Shown in pieces: positions 8,243 to 15,388 of a stretch of DNA of 33,133 nucleotides (its first letter is position 1; each line of letters begins with the position of its first letter). The DNA is from Nitrospira sp. GTDB taxonomy: Bacteria > Nitrospirota > Nitrospiria > Nitrospirales > Nitrospiraceae. The notes beneath the pieces are model-generated. The model worked only from the letters and a program-made list of their open reading frames with translations, had not been told where the DNA came from and made no database searches. The stretch lies in NCBI GenBank assembly GCA_016873395.1, contig VGXG01000023.1, positions 1 through 33,133 on the forward strand, written 5' to 3'. A program made the translations under genes and the position numbers.

Positions 8243-8271
8243 ACTATAGGCAGCTTGCCGGCCAAATACAA
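8243..8271 (-). promoter_or_regulatory. Sigma-70 promoter of pgm
   Basis: On the minus strand, TTGTAT (8271-8266) and TATAGT (8248-8243) are separated by exactly 17 bp, giving a leader of about 45 nt to the pgm ATG. A close match to consensus in a GC-rich background. Confidence 0.6.
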
Positions 8272-8317
8272 CCAAAGAGCCGCCATGGCCTCAGAGCCCT
8301 CGATGTCTTTTCTCCCT

Positions 8318-9637
8318 TCATGCCTGTTGCGGGCGCCTGCTGTGGAGCCAATACAACGGAACACCGGCCAGCACCGTGGCGACGCCCCATGCCGACTCAA
8401 CAGGACGTTCGACGACGGCGTAGAGGATGACCGTGGCGGCGATCGCCAGGTAGACGACCGGCACAAAGGGGTAGAGCGGCACGCGAAAGGGGCGCGTCAG
8501 GTCGGGACGTTTCCGCCGCAGGACGATGACCGCTCCGACCGCCAGCGCGCTGAACAGGGTCAGGACAAGGCCGGTGTACACCACCAACTGCTCGAACGAT
8601 CCGGAGAGGATCAGGACCGTGGCCCAGCCGCTCTGGAGCAGGATCGCTCTCGAGGGCGCGCCGCCTGCTCCGCGCGCTTCCGCCAGACCGGCGGGCAGGA
8701 TGCCGTCGCGCGCCATCGCGACGTAGACGCGAGGCCCGGCCCAGACCATCGCGCTGACCGCCGCGGCGATCGAGATGCAGAGCAGAATCGAGACCAGGGC
8801 CGCGCCGACGGTTCCGAACAGCGCAACGGCGGCCTTCTCTGCGACGGGGAGGAGAGGAGGCTGGGCCAGCGCCGCGACCGGGAGCGCGTAGAGGTAGACG
8901 ACGTTCAGCAGCAAGTACACGACGCCGACGAAGAGCGTGCCCCTGATCATGGAACGGGGAATCGCGCGGCCCGGATCGGCGACTTCGCCGGCGATGTAGC
9001 CGGCCGCGTTCCAACCCGAATAGGCGTAGATCACGAAGATCAACGAGACGACGACGGTTCCGAGGCCCGGTGCCGTGCTTGGAGCGCGGACCGTCAGGTG
9101 CCCCCAATCGCCGCGACCAACCAGAAAGGCGCCGGCCACCAGGGCCAGGATCGCAGCCACCTTGGTCAGGGTCAGAAGGCGCTGAAGCACGCCGCCTGTT
9201 TCCACACCGGCCATGTGAGTGCCTGTGAGCACCCAGACCAGCGCGAGGGCCAGGACTGTTGCTGCGGGGCCCGGCTCGTGGCTGAACGGAAGCACCTGCA
9301 GCAGGTACGCGGCGAAGCTGACGGAACCGGCGGCGATCGCCGCGCTGAAGCCGACCACAAAAGAAGCCCACCCGCTGAGAAAGCCCCACAAAGGCCCATA
9401 GGCGTGACGGAGGTAGAGGTACTCGCCTCCCACCTGTGGAATGGCGGCGCCGAGTTCGCTGTAAGACAGGGCTCCGGTGAGGGCCAACAGGGCGCCCACC
9501 GTCCAGAGCAGCAGGATCAGCCAGGGGTCGCCGAGGTCTCGCGCCATGAACCCGGTGGTGGTGAAAATGCCGCTGCCGATGACGTTGCTGACCAGCACGC
9601 AGGCGGCGGTGAAGCCGGTGACTTTGCCGTTTACCAC
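8318..9637 (-). CDS. APC-superfamily amino acid permease
   Basis: The 439-residue protein has about twelve hydrophobic segments and the APC-family substrate loop in TM1, VIGSGIFTTTG. Other family landmarks are ALSYSELGAAIPQVGGEYLYLRHAYG in TM2-TM3, FVIYAYSGWNAAGYIAGEV in TM6, and RKRPDLTRPFRVPLYPF in the loop before the last segments. It probably takes up or exchanges amino acids across the inner membrane; the substrate cannot be read from sequence. Translation starts at a GTG preceded by GGGAGAGGG. It lies downstream of the small membrane-protein gene on the same strand. Confidence 0.9.
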   Translation of the reverse strand: MVNGKVTGFTAACVLVSNVIGSGIFTTTGFMARDLGDPWLILLLWTVGALLALTGALSYSELGAAIPQVGGEYLYLRHAYGPLWGFLSGWASFVVGFSAAIAAGSVSFAAYLLQVLPFSHEPGPAATVLALALVWVLTGTHMAGVETGGVLQRLLTLTKVAAILALVAGAFLVGRGDWGHLTVRAPSTAPGLGTVVVSLIFVIYAYSGWNAAGYIAGEVADPGRAIPRSMIRGTLFVGVVYLLLNVVYLYALPVAALAQPPLLPVAEKAAVALFGTVGAALVSILLCISIAAAVSAMVWAGPRVYVAMARDGILPAGLAEARGAGGAPSRAILLQSGWATVLILSGSFEQLVVYTGLVLTLFSALAVGAVIVLRRKRPDLTRPFRVPLYPFVPVVYLAIAATVILYAVVERPVESAWGVATVLAGVPLYWLHSRRPQQA

Positions 9638-9724
9638 GCAGTCCCTCTCCCGTCAGCACGACGGAACGCGATCCTGTGCAGGGTCGAACCGGCCACGAGC
9701 CGGAGGAACCATTATTGACGGCTG

Positions 9725-10024
9725 TCAGGCGCGGGTCAAATGGGAGCCCGAGGGGGGACGTTTCTCCTCAGGTAAATCTAGATCCGCGGCGGGGACACCG
9801 GCCTGAAGCTCGGCCAGCTTTCTGAGTCGCGAGGAATTTCGGGCGAGGCCCGCCAACAGGAAGGCGGATGAGAGGAAAAAGAGCAACCGCCACGGCGTGA
9901 GGTTCTCCCACAAGCCCGTGACCGTCGTGATGAGGGTCCGGTCCATGGCGGCGGACACGAAGGCGACGGGGAGCGCGACCCCCATGCTTCCTCGCCAGAG
10001 CTTTTCCCAATCGTGTTCTTTCAC
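9725..10024 (-). CDS. Small two-segment membrane protein of unknown function
   Basis: The protein of about 99 residues starts at a GTG preceded by GGGAGGA at good spacing. Residues 14-30 (MGVALPVAFVSAAMDRT) and 45-60 (WRLLFFLSSAFLLAGLA) are hydrophobic. The C-terminal third is charged and probably cytoplasmic. I recognise no family. A longer reading to 10171 is possible, but the extra residues are low-complexity and lack a start signal. It precedes the permease gene by about 90 bp on the same strand. Confidence 0.55.
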   Translation of the reverse strand: MKEHDWEKLWRGSMGVALPVAFVSAAMDRTLITTVTGLWENLTPWRLLFFLSSAFLLAGLARNSSRLRKLAELQAGVPAADLDLPEEKRPPSGSHLTRA

Positions 10025-10219
10025 CAGGTCCTCCCAGGCCGATGACAAACGGCGGGGACCATAGCAGAGTGAGGTGGGCCGAGTCACGAGATTTTTGGGG
10101 AGACCCGGTCGGCGCAGGGGAGCTGGTTCAGAGAGATGTGGACATGCGGCTTGGAGCCGGCTCGGAATCACTGGTCCTGGCTGGCTTCTCTGCCGAGTGT
10201 TTGGTATGCTGCTGGGGGC

Positions 10220-10246
10220 ACCCGTTGCATTCCCGGAGCAACGGGT
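10220..10246. repeat. CCCGTTGC palindromic repeat (family P), copy 1
   Basis: ACCCGTTGC (10220-10228) and GCAACGGGT (10238-10246) form a perfect 9-bp stem with a 9-nt loop. The same arms recur near 18058, 19224 and 31187 in this window. Here the element ends just before the ribosome site (GGGAGGT) of the ankyrin lipoprotein gene, so it will form a hairpin in that mRNA leader. Confidence 0.75.
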
Positions 10247-10266
10247 CCCCGGGAGGTCCTGTCCGT

Positions 10267-10707
10267 ATGTCTGAGTGCTCGCTTGTGCGCCTGCTCGCGC
10301 TCTGTCTGGCCGTGACGATCGTCCTGCCCGGCTGCTCCTCGCCGTTGCTGCATGCGTCCTCGCAGGGGGATACGGAGCAGGTCACCAAGCTGCTGGATGA
10401 CGGCATGGATGTCAACGGTGAGATGCCCATTCTCGGGACGCAGGCGCTCATGCTGGCGGCCTGGAACAACCACATGGAGACGGTCCGCCTGCTGTTGGAC
10501 CGGGGCGCCGATGTGAACGCCCAAGATATCACGGGCTGGACCGCCTTACACGCGGCCGCATTCGGCGGCCACACGGAGATCTTGCAATTCCTGCTGGAAC
10601 GCGGGGCTGTCAAAAAGGACTCTATCTGGAACGGCTACCGGCCTTCGCGCTGGGCGGATAAAGAGGACCACCAGATCATTCTGGAGCTGATGAAGCGGGG
10701 CGACTAG
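10267..10707 (+). CDS. Ankyrin-repeat lipoprotein
   Basis: The 146-residue protein has a lipoprotein signal with lipobox LPGC (acylated C23), followed by three to four ankyrin repeats. The clearest are NHMETVRLLLDRGADVNAQD and TGWTALHAAAFGGHTEILQF. It should be membrane-anchored in the cell envelope and act by binding another protein. The ATG at 10267 is chosen because the signal peptide begins there and GGGAGGT precedes it; upstream in-frame codons give implausible sequence. A possible -10 box TATGCT is at 10205-10210. It runs towards the sensor remnant on the other strand. Confidence 0.85.
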   Translation: MSECSLVRLLALCLAVTIVLPGCSSPLLHASSQGDTEQVTKLLDDGMDVNGEMPILGTQALMLAAWNNHMETVRLLLDRGADVNAQDITGWTALHAAAFGGHTEILQFLLERGAVKKDSIWNGYRPSRWADKEDHQIILELMKRGD

Positions 10708-10717
10708 CCCGCATTAT

Positions 10718-10990
10718 TCATGGCGGTTCGTCGCGAAATTGCGGGGCCGCCAAGCGAGGGGGGAGCTCGACTGCGCGAGGCAAGACGACGGACGTGTAGT
10801 ATTTGCGGTCCGCCATAATCTGAGTCGAGATATTCTGGGCTCTCTGCGCCAGCTTGCGTTCCAAGCTCGCGGTCTCTCGTACATAGACCGCCCCTGCCTC
10901 GAGCATGGTGACGAGGGCGATGAAGGGGAGGGTGATGACGATCAGCTTGGTTCTAACCCGCCAGTTTTCAAAAGGGGTCATCGAAGGCAT
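10718..10990 (-). pseudogene. N-terminal fragment of a membrane sensor (Tll0287-like domain)
   Basis: The 90-residue frame has one transmembrane helix (KLIVITLPFIALVTMLEAGA) followed by RAQNISTQIMADRKYYTSVV, which is the opening of the DUF3365/Tll0287-like ligand-binding domain found in bacterial histidine kinases and chemoreceptors. The domain normally continues for over 100 residues and is followed by HAMP and kinase or cyclase modules. Here it ends after a short proline/arginine-rich tail. I read it as the surviving 5' end of a deleted sensor gene. A functional micro-protein cannot be excluded. Confidence 0.5.
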
Positions 10991-11147
10991 CGACTAATTG
11001 TACCCAATCAACGACCTTTGTACAGTGTTCTTTGTTTTCCATCGAGGGGCGGTCTCGCTATCTCTTGCCGTTCAGGACGTTCCATGTTATTGCCGCGAGC
11101 CGTGGCGCGGCGCGAGAGGGGCCTCCGCTATCGGGAAAAGCGGAACC

Positions 11148-12824
11148 TTAGTGGCCAGGCATGGGCACGGGATGGGGAGTCGGGGCAAGCGGCTGTTGTT
11201 CGTGAGACTCGGCGCGGGGCTCAGCACGAGAGTCAGACGGTCCGGCGCGCTCGATGAACTGAATCCGGCCGTCCACCGAGGCTTTGAGGGGCTTGGTTTG
11301 GAGCGCCGCCAGCAGCAGATCGCGGAGCGGGACCTGCCGCTCGACCCGGTCGTGGGCGGCTGTGAACATCGTATAGCCGTCCCCTCCGTCGGCCAGGAAG
11401 GCATCGGTCGCCACCGAGTAGCGTCGCTGGGCCTCCAAGGGTCGTCCGCTGACCGAGACCTCGCGCACCCGTGAGCCGGCTGGCGCGGAGAGGTCATAGC
11501 GCACGGAGAGGCCGGAGACTTGCAAGAACCGGCCGGCCATCGCGCCAGGCAAGCGGCTGGCGCTGTTTTCCAGAGCCAGGACCATCTGTTCCCCCGTGAG
11601 GGAGAAGGTCACGGTCGACGAGTCAAAGGGCAGCACGCGCAGCAAGCGTCTGACATCCACCGGCCCGGCGGGAATGCTGTCGCGGATCTGGCCGCTGTTG
11701 ACCAACGCGACCTCCGTGCCGAACTCGGCGCGCAGCAAGTCCGCCAGCAGGTTGCCTAAATTCGTCTCGCTCGTCCTGATCCGGTTGTTCTCCCCCTCCA
11801 GCGCCACCAGCGAGCGCCCGATCACTTCCCCCGTCCGGCTCTCCAACTGCTTGGCATAATCTTCCAGCAGGGCATGGACGGCCGGATCAGGCGGGATGGA
11901 CTCCGTCACCGGGAGATTCCTGGCCCTGGCCCGAACAACCTGGGCGCGGCCAGTCCCGGCCTGCTTGCTGATAACGAGGTCGAGCCGTCCCAGGGTTCGT
12001 CCCAGACGATGCGTCTTCACGAAGAGCGGACCGGGGTTGGCCAACTCCTCGATCGGCGCCGGTGCGGCGGCTGTCCGTAACCCGTCGAATCCTTCCGTAT
12101 GGCCGCCGACAATCACGTCGATCTCCGGCACCTGTGCGAGCAGCAGGAGGTCTTCGTCTGTCTCCTGGTGTGTGATCGCCACGAGCAAGTCCACCCCCTG
12201 TGAGGTTTTCAGTTTCTGCGCCAGGCTTCGGGCGGTCTCGATGGGATCGTGAAACTCGACGATCTTCGCCACCTGCCGATTGAAAGTGTCCGGGAAGTTC
12301 TTGTGGCCCAACAAGCTGATCAGGCCGATCGAGAGGCCTCCCGTGGAGATGATCGTCGACGGTTGACACGGCAGGTCCGCCAACTGGCTCGTGAGGTTCG
12401 AACAGAGCATCGGAAACTGGGCCAACTGCTTGAGCCGTCGAGCGTGATCCAGCCCGAAGTCGAATTCATGGTTGCCGGCCGCCATCGCCTGATAGCCCAT
12501 CAAGTTCATCGCTTTGATGTCCGGCTCGCCGCGGAAGAAAGAGGACAGAGGCGTACCGATCAGGAGGTCACCGGAGTCCACAAGCAGCACGGCCTCGGAT
12601 TCCTTCTTGATCGAATTGATCAGCGTGGCCCGTCCCGCCATCCCGGCGACCCTGGGCTCCCCCCGCCGCTCGATCGGCAAGGCTTGGCCGTGGTGCTCGC
12701 TGGTATGGAGGATGGTCAGGGTCTGTTGGGCTGGGGTCGCCTCGGAATGGGAAAGTCCTGCAAGCCAGGCAATGGCGGCCAGCGCGATCACCAAGACCAG
12801 CCGCTGTCGCCCTGTCAGGATCAT
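11148..12824 (-). CDS. 5'-nucleotidase/UshA-family metallophosphatase, exported
   Basis: The 558-residue protein has an N-terminal signal peptide, a calcineurin-like metallophosphatase domain (about 35-310) and a 5'-nucleotidase C-terminal domain (about 345-510). Metal-site motifs are VDSGDLL (82-88), AAGNHEFDFG and THQETDED; NSGQIRDSIPAG and FLADGGDGYTMF mark the substrate domain. Two canonical positions differ. The usual HTNDHHG reads HTSEHHG (40-46), and the GGHSH/GGHTH loop reads GGHTEGF. It probably hydrolyses nucleotides or other phosphoesters in the periplasm, but the altered ligands leave activity and specificity uncertain. AGGAG precedes the ATG at 12824, and bolA is divergent 87 bp away. 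Confidence 0.85.
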   Translation of the reverse strand: MILTGRQRLVLVIALAAIAWLAGLSHSEATPAQQTLTILHTSEHHGQALPIERRGEPRVAGMAGRATLINSIKKESEAVLLVDSGDLLIGTPLSSFFRGEPDIKAMNLMGYQAMAAGNHEFDFGLDHARRLKQLAQFPMLCSNLTSQLADLPCQPSTIISTGGLSIGLISLLGHKNFPDTFNRQVAKIVEFHDPIETARSLAQKLKTSQGVDLLVAITHQETDEDLLLLAQVPEIDVIVGGHTEGFDGLRTAAAPAPIEELANPGPLFVKTHRLGRTLGRLDLVISKQAGTGRAQVVRARARNLPVTESIPPDPAVHALLEDYAKQLESRTGEVIGRSLVALEGENNRIRTSETNLGNLLADLLRAEFGTEVALVNSGQIRDSIPAGPVDVRRLLRVLPFDSSTVTFSLTGEQMVLALENSASRLPGAMAGRFLQVSGLSVRYDLSAPAGSRVREVSVSGRPLEAQRRYSVATDAFLADGGDGYTMFTAAHDRVERQVPLRDLLLAALQTKPLKASVDGRIQFIERAGPSDSRAEPRAESHEQQPLAPTPHPVPMPGH

Positions 12825-12849
12825 GTCTTTTCGCTCCTGCCGGTGGCGA

Positions 12850-12879
12850 TTGCGTTCAGAAACGGGGGTACTGTATGCT
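12850..12879 (+). promoter_or_regulatory. Candidate promoter of bolA-grx
   Basis: TTGCGT (12850-12855) and TATGCT (12874-12879) are spaced 18 bp, about 33 bp before the bolA ATG. Modest match, supported by position between divergent genes. Confidence 0.35.
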
Positions 12880-12911
12880 AATCTCCCGTTGGGGCAAGTG
12901 CAAGGCAGCTC

Positions 12912-13151
12912 ATGATCAGTGGTGAGACGCTCACAGACTATATCCGAAGGGCCATGCCGGACGCCTCGGTGGCGGTCACAGACCGGACCGGCACGATGGA
13001 TCACCTTATGGTCCGGGTGGTCTCTGATGCCTTCAAGGGGAAGAATCTCTTGGATCGGCACCGGATGGTCTACCAGGCCTTGGATGAGCCGATGAAAGAC
13101 GGCCGCATCCACGCGCTGGAGATCAAGGCGGAGACGTCGGATGGAAGATAA
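12912..13151 (+). CDS. bolA: BolA/IbaG family protein
   Basis: This 79-residue protein has the full BolA fold pattern, including VRVVSDAFKGKNLLDRHRMV, which carries the conserved FxGxxxxxRHRxVY signature, and IHALEIKAET at the end. BolA proteins bind monothiol CGFS glutaredoxins and take part in iron-sulfur cluster handling and iron sensing. The next gene is exactly such a glutaredoxin, 118 bp downstream, so the two probably form one transcription unit despite the repeat between them. Confidence 0.9.
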   Translation: MISGETLTDYIRRAMPDASVAVTDRTGTMDHLMVRVVSDAFKGKNLLDRHRMVYQALDEPMKDGRIHALEIKAETSDGR

Positions 13152-13153
13152 CG

Positions 13154-13246
13154 TTGGCGAGGGGCCAGGGGCGAGCGGCTAGAGGTTAGGAAAAACTCAT
13201 GAGCAATCCCGTTACCACTCGCCCCTTGCCGCTTGCCACTCGCCAA
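13154..13246. repeat. GGCGAG/CTTGCC composite inverted repeat (family A), between bolA and grx
   Basis: The left arm is a run of GGCGAGG, GGGCGAG and GGCTAGAGG units; the right arm is CACTCGCC, CCTTGCC, GCTTGCC, CACTCGCC. The arms are imperfectly complementary around a spacer of about 25 bp. It fills most of the bolA-grx gap and would fold in their mRNA. Confidence 0.8.
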
Positions 13247-13269
13247 TTTTCATAGAGGAGGTCAAATCG

Positions 13270-13596
13270 ATGGCTGATCCGATAGAAGAGGAAATCCAGC
13301 AAGAGATCAAGGCCCATAAAATTCTGATCTACGGCAAGGGCACCAAGCAAATGCCCATGTGCGGGTTCACCAGGGAAACAATGCAGTTCTTCGACAAGTA
13401 CGGCTATCCCTATGAGCTCGTCGACGTGCTCCCGAACCCGGCCAAGCGGGAAGCCCTGAGCAAGATGACGAACTGGCCGACGCTTCCCAAGGTCTTCATC
13501 AACGGGCAGTTCTACGGGGATACCGACATCCTGGACCCGATGGAAAAAAAAGGCGAGATCGAGCCGCTGCTCAAAAAAGCCTTTGGCCAGTCATAA
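13270..13596 (+). CDS. grxD: Monothiol CGFS-type glutaredoxin (Grx4 family)
   Basis: The 108-residue protein matches the Grx4/Grx5 family: KILIYGKGTKQMPMCGFT, then ELVDVLPNP, TNWPTLPKVFINGQFYGD, and DILDPMEKKGEI. The active site reads CGFT instead of CGFS, a conservative change. Such proteins bind a [2Fe-2S] cluster with glutathione or a thiol and pass it to BolA or apo-proteins in the cytoplasm. A strong ribosome site (GAGGAGGT) precedes the ATG. A perfect terminator starts inside the end of the gene. The partner bolA is directly upstream. Confidence 0.93.
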   Translation: MADPIEEEIQQEIKAHKILIYGKGTKQMPMCGFTRETMQFFDKYGYPYELVDVLPNPAKREALSKMTNWPTLPKVFINGQFYGDTDILDPMEKKGEIEPLLKKAFGQS

Positions 13597-13614
13597 GCTG
13601 GCCAAAGGCTTTTT
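13574..13614 (+). terminator. Rho-independent terminator of grxD
   Basis: A perfect 17-bp stem (13574-13590 with 13598-13614), the left arm AAAAAGCCTTTGGCCAG, has a 7-nt loop containing the TAA stop and ends in TTTTT. Because the arms are A- and T-bounded it could work in both directions, also for the convergent SDR gene. Confidence 0.9.
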
Positions 13615-13681
13615 AGTTTTCAGTTTTGAGTTCTCGGTTATGAGTTGAACTGAAAACTGAGAACTTAAAGCTCAAAACTTC
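13615..13681. repeat. A/T-rich composite inverted repeat (family C)
   Basis: Runs of AGTTTTCAGTTTTGAGTTCTC are opposed by GAACTGAAAACTGAGAACTT and GCTCAAAACTT. It is far more A/T-rich than its neighbours and sits between the grxD terminator and the SDR stop codon. Confidence 0.7.
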
Positions 13682-13685
13682 CCAT

Positions 13686-14420
13686 TCAAATTCCCCATCC
13701 GCCTGAGACGTGGATGTTCGTGCCGTTCACGTACCGGGCCTCATCGGAGAGCAGAAACCGCACGGCGGCGACTGTATCGGACACCTCGCCGATGTAGCCG
13801 GCCGGCACCTTCTTAGCCATCCCAGCCAGTTCCCCCGGCGGCGCGCTGCCGGAATCAATGAATCCGGGTGAGACGGCGTTGACGGTGATCCCATGCGGCG
13901 CCAGGAGCTTGGCTAGGGTCCTGGTCAGGATCAGCAGGCCAGACTTGGCGATGTAATGGGCCGTGACCTCCGGCTGCGCCACCATCTGGTCTGCGTTGGC
14001 CATGCTGAAGGTGATGATGCGGCCATACTTGCGGGCTTTCATGCCGGGGACCGCTGCCAGGGCCAGGAAGAAGGCCGGGTGCAAATTGTTGGCGAACATC
14101 TCGGCCCAACCCTCGGGGGTTTCCTCCAGTAAATTCACTCGATGGTAGGGGCCGGCGCAGTTGATCAAAGCGTCCAGCCTCCCCCAGGTCCGTTCCACCT
14201 CCTGGACGAGCTGACGAGCCGCGGCCGGATCGGAAACATCGCCTCGCAGCGCCAGAGATTTACCGCCTCGCTCGACGATGGCCTGGGCCGTCTCCGCCGC
14301 CTCCTTCTCGCTGGTCCGATAGGCGATGGCGACGGACCAATGTCCGGCTGCCAGGTCCAACGCGATCGCCCGCCCAATCCCGCGCGCCCCTCCGGTAATC
14401 AGCGCGACTCGGTCACTCAT
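13686..14420 (-). CDS. Short-chain dehydrogenase/reductase (FabG-like)
   Basis: This 244-residue classical SDR has the cofactor-binding TGGARGIG (9-16), NCAG (87-90), catalytic S139 and the pair Y156/K160 in HYIAKSG, and the late motif NAVSPGFIDS. The C-terminal NGTNIHVSGGWGI is typical. It would use NAD(P)H to reduce or oxidise a carbonyl or alcohol in the cytoplasm. FabG (3-oxoacyl-ACP reductase) and pteridine-reductase-like roles are both possible. It is the last gene of the minus-strand cluster that contains the glycosyltransferases. Confidence 0.88.
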   Translation of the reverse strand: MSDRVALITGGARGIGRAIALDLAAGHWSVAIAYRTSEKEAAETAQAIVERGGKSLALRGDVSDPAAARQLVQEVERTWGRLDALINCAGPYHRVNLLEETPEGWAEMFANNLHPAFFLALAAVPGMKARKYGRIITFSMANADQMVAQPEVTAHYIAKSGLLILTRTLAKLLAPHGITVNAVSPGFIDSGSAPPGELAGMAKKVPAGYIGEVSDTVAAVRFLLSDEARYVNGTNIHVSGGWGI

Positions 14421-14430
14421 GAGAATTGGT

Positions 14431-14536
14431 CCATTTGGTGATTTGGTGATGTACGATTTGCAGGGTACTCATTTTGCTGAATTCCTCCTTGTGGAATCAA
14501 TCACCGAATTTTCAAATCGCCAAATTGCCGAATTCT
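14431..14536. repeat. TTTGGTGATT/AATCGCCAAATT composite inverted repeat (family H)
   Basis: The left part carries CATTTGGTGATTTGGTGATG; the right part, past a spacer with GAATTC, carries TCACCGAATTTTCAAATCGC and AAATTGCCGAATTC. It fills the gap before the SDR gene and supplies the last codons and stop of the upstream glycosyltransferase gene. Confidence 0.65.
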
Positions 14537-15360
14537 TTGCGGTGCCGGCCGACCAGCATCTGGATCACTCCGGCGGTCCTTGCCGACAGGCTAGAGGTGA
14601 GGGGTGAGGGGCGAGAACGCGACGCGGCGACGCGGAGAAGGGGCGATCGCTGTGTCCCCGCGTCTCCGTGTCTCCCCGTCGCCTCGATCCCAGCTTCTTC
14701 AGCCAGCGCCAGAAGGTCATCCACCGTATCAAGATCGCGGCAGACCGGCAGCAGCGCCGTCTTCAATCCCAATGCCTCAGCTTTCTTCCTGGTCAGAGAG
14801 CAGACTTGATCGGTGGACCAGGGAATGTCCGTGAAGAGAGCCGGCGCAGGTTTTTTCAGCCCGATCAGGTAATAGCCTCCGTCCAGCGAGGGGCCGAGCA
14901 CCAGGTCGTGGGCTGACAGGAGACCGAGGGCCTGACCATAGGACGAGGCCGAGAGGGTCGGCACATCGGTGCCGACCAGCACAACCCGCTGATAGCCCAG
15001 CGCAAAGACCTCCTGGAACGCCTGGTCCATGCGCCGGCCGAGGTCTTCGCCCACCTGGTCGATGAGCCGCACCCCCTGCCGTTCTTCGAGGATCTTGAAA
15101 AAGACATGTGCGCGCGAAGGAGCGCAGGCCAGAAACCGATCTACCTGTCGCGTCACGGCGCGGCTCCGCTCGACCGCATCCAGCACCAGGCTGCCTTGCA
15201 ACGTGGCAGCCTCGTCCGGGGTCAGGGGAGGGCAGAGGCGTGTCTTGACCTGGCCGGGTATCGGCGCCTTGCCGAAAATGATCAACGCGCTGTCAGCGCG
15301 TTGCTGGCTAGGGGCGAGAGGCGAGGGGCGAGGCGGAACGTTCTCTGATTTATTGCCCAT
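14512..15360 (-). CDS. TIGR04282-family glycosyltransferase (DUF2064)
   Basis: The core of the 282-residue protein (residues 25-225) is a GT-A-type nucleotidyl/glycosyl transferase: ALIIFGKAPIPGQVKTRL (25-42), VVLVGTDVPTLSASSY, SLDGGYYLIGLKKP and DIPWSTDQV. TIGR04282 proteins sit next to TIGR04283 proteins, as here, and are described as arsenosugar-biosynthesis-type transferases. The neighbours are the only basis for that role and no arsM is seen. Residues 1-24 and 226-258 are encoded by repeats of families A and B, and the last seven by family H. The start codon itself lies in a repeat, so the native start is uncertain. Confidence 0.82.
   Translation of the reverse strand: MGNKSENVPPRPSPLAPSQQRADSALIIFGKAPIPGQVKTRLCPPLTPDEAATLQGSLVLDAVERSRAVTRQVDRFLACAPSRAHVFFKILEERQGVRLIDQVGEDLGRRMDQAFQEVFALGYQRVVLVGTDVPTLSASSYGQALGLLSAHDLVLGPSLDGGYYLIGLKKPAPALFTDIPWSTDQVCSLTRKKAEALGLKTALLPVCRDLDTVDDLLALAEEAGIEATGRHGDAGTQRSPLLRVAASRSRPSPLTSSLSARTAGVIQMLVGRHRKEFGNLAI
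14589..14682. repeat. Adjacent family A and family B repeats inside the TIGR04282 gene
   Basis: A family A half (GGCTAGAGGTGAGGGGTGAG, then GGGGCGAG) is followed by a family B element (GCGACGCGGCGACGCGGAGA opposed by TGTCCCCGCGTCTCCGTGTC). It is read in frame as residues 226-258 of the glycosyltransferase. Confidence 0.75.
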
Positions 15361-15388
15361 AGCCTCTTGCCTCTCGCCACTCGCCTGT
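15285..15388. repeat. Palindrome plus family A repeat over the TIGR04282 start
   Basis: A perfect palindrome AACGCGCTG-T-CAGCGCGTT (15285-15303) adjoins a family A repeat (GGCTAGGGGCGAGAGGCGAG opposed by CCTCTTGCCTCTCGCCACTC, to 15385). The ATG of the TIGR04282 gene is in the spacer of the repeat. Confidence 0.75.

Noticed and set aside
8255-9718. Long open frame opposite the APC permease (487 codons)
   Set aside because: Same reason: hydrophilic low-complexity shadow of a permease gene with clear motifs on the other strand.
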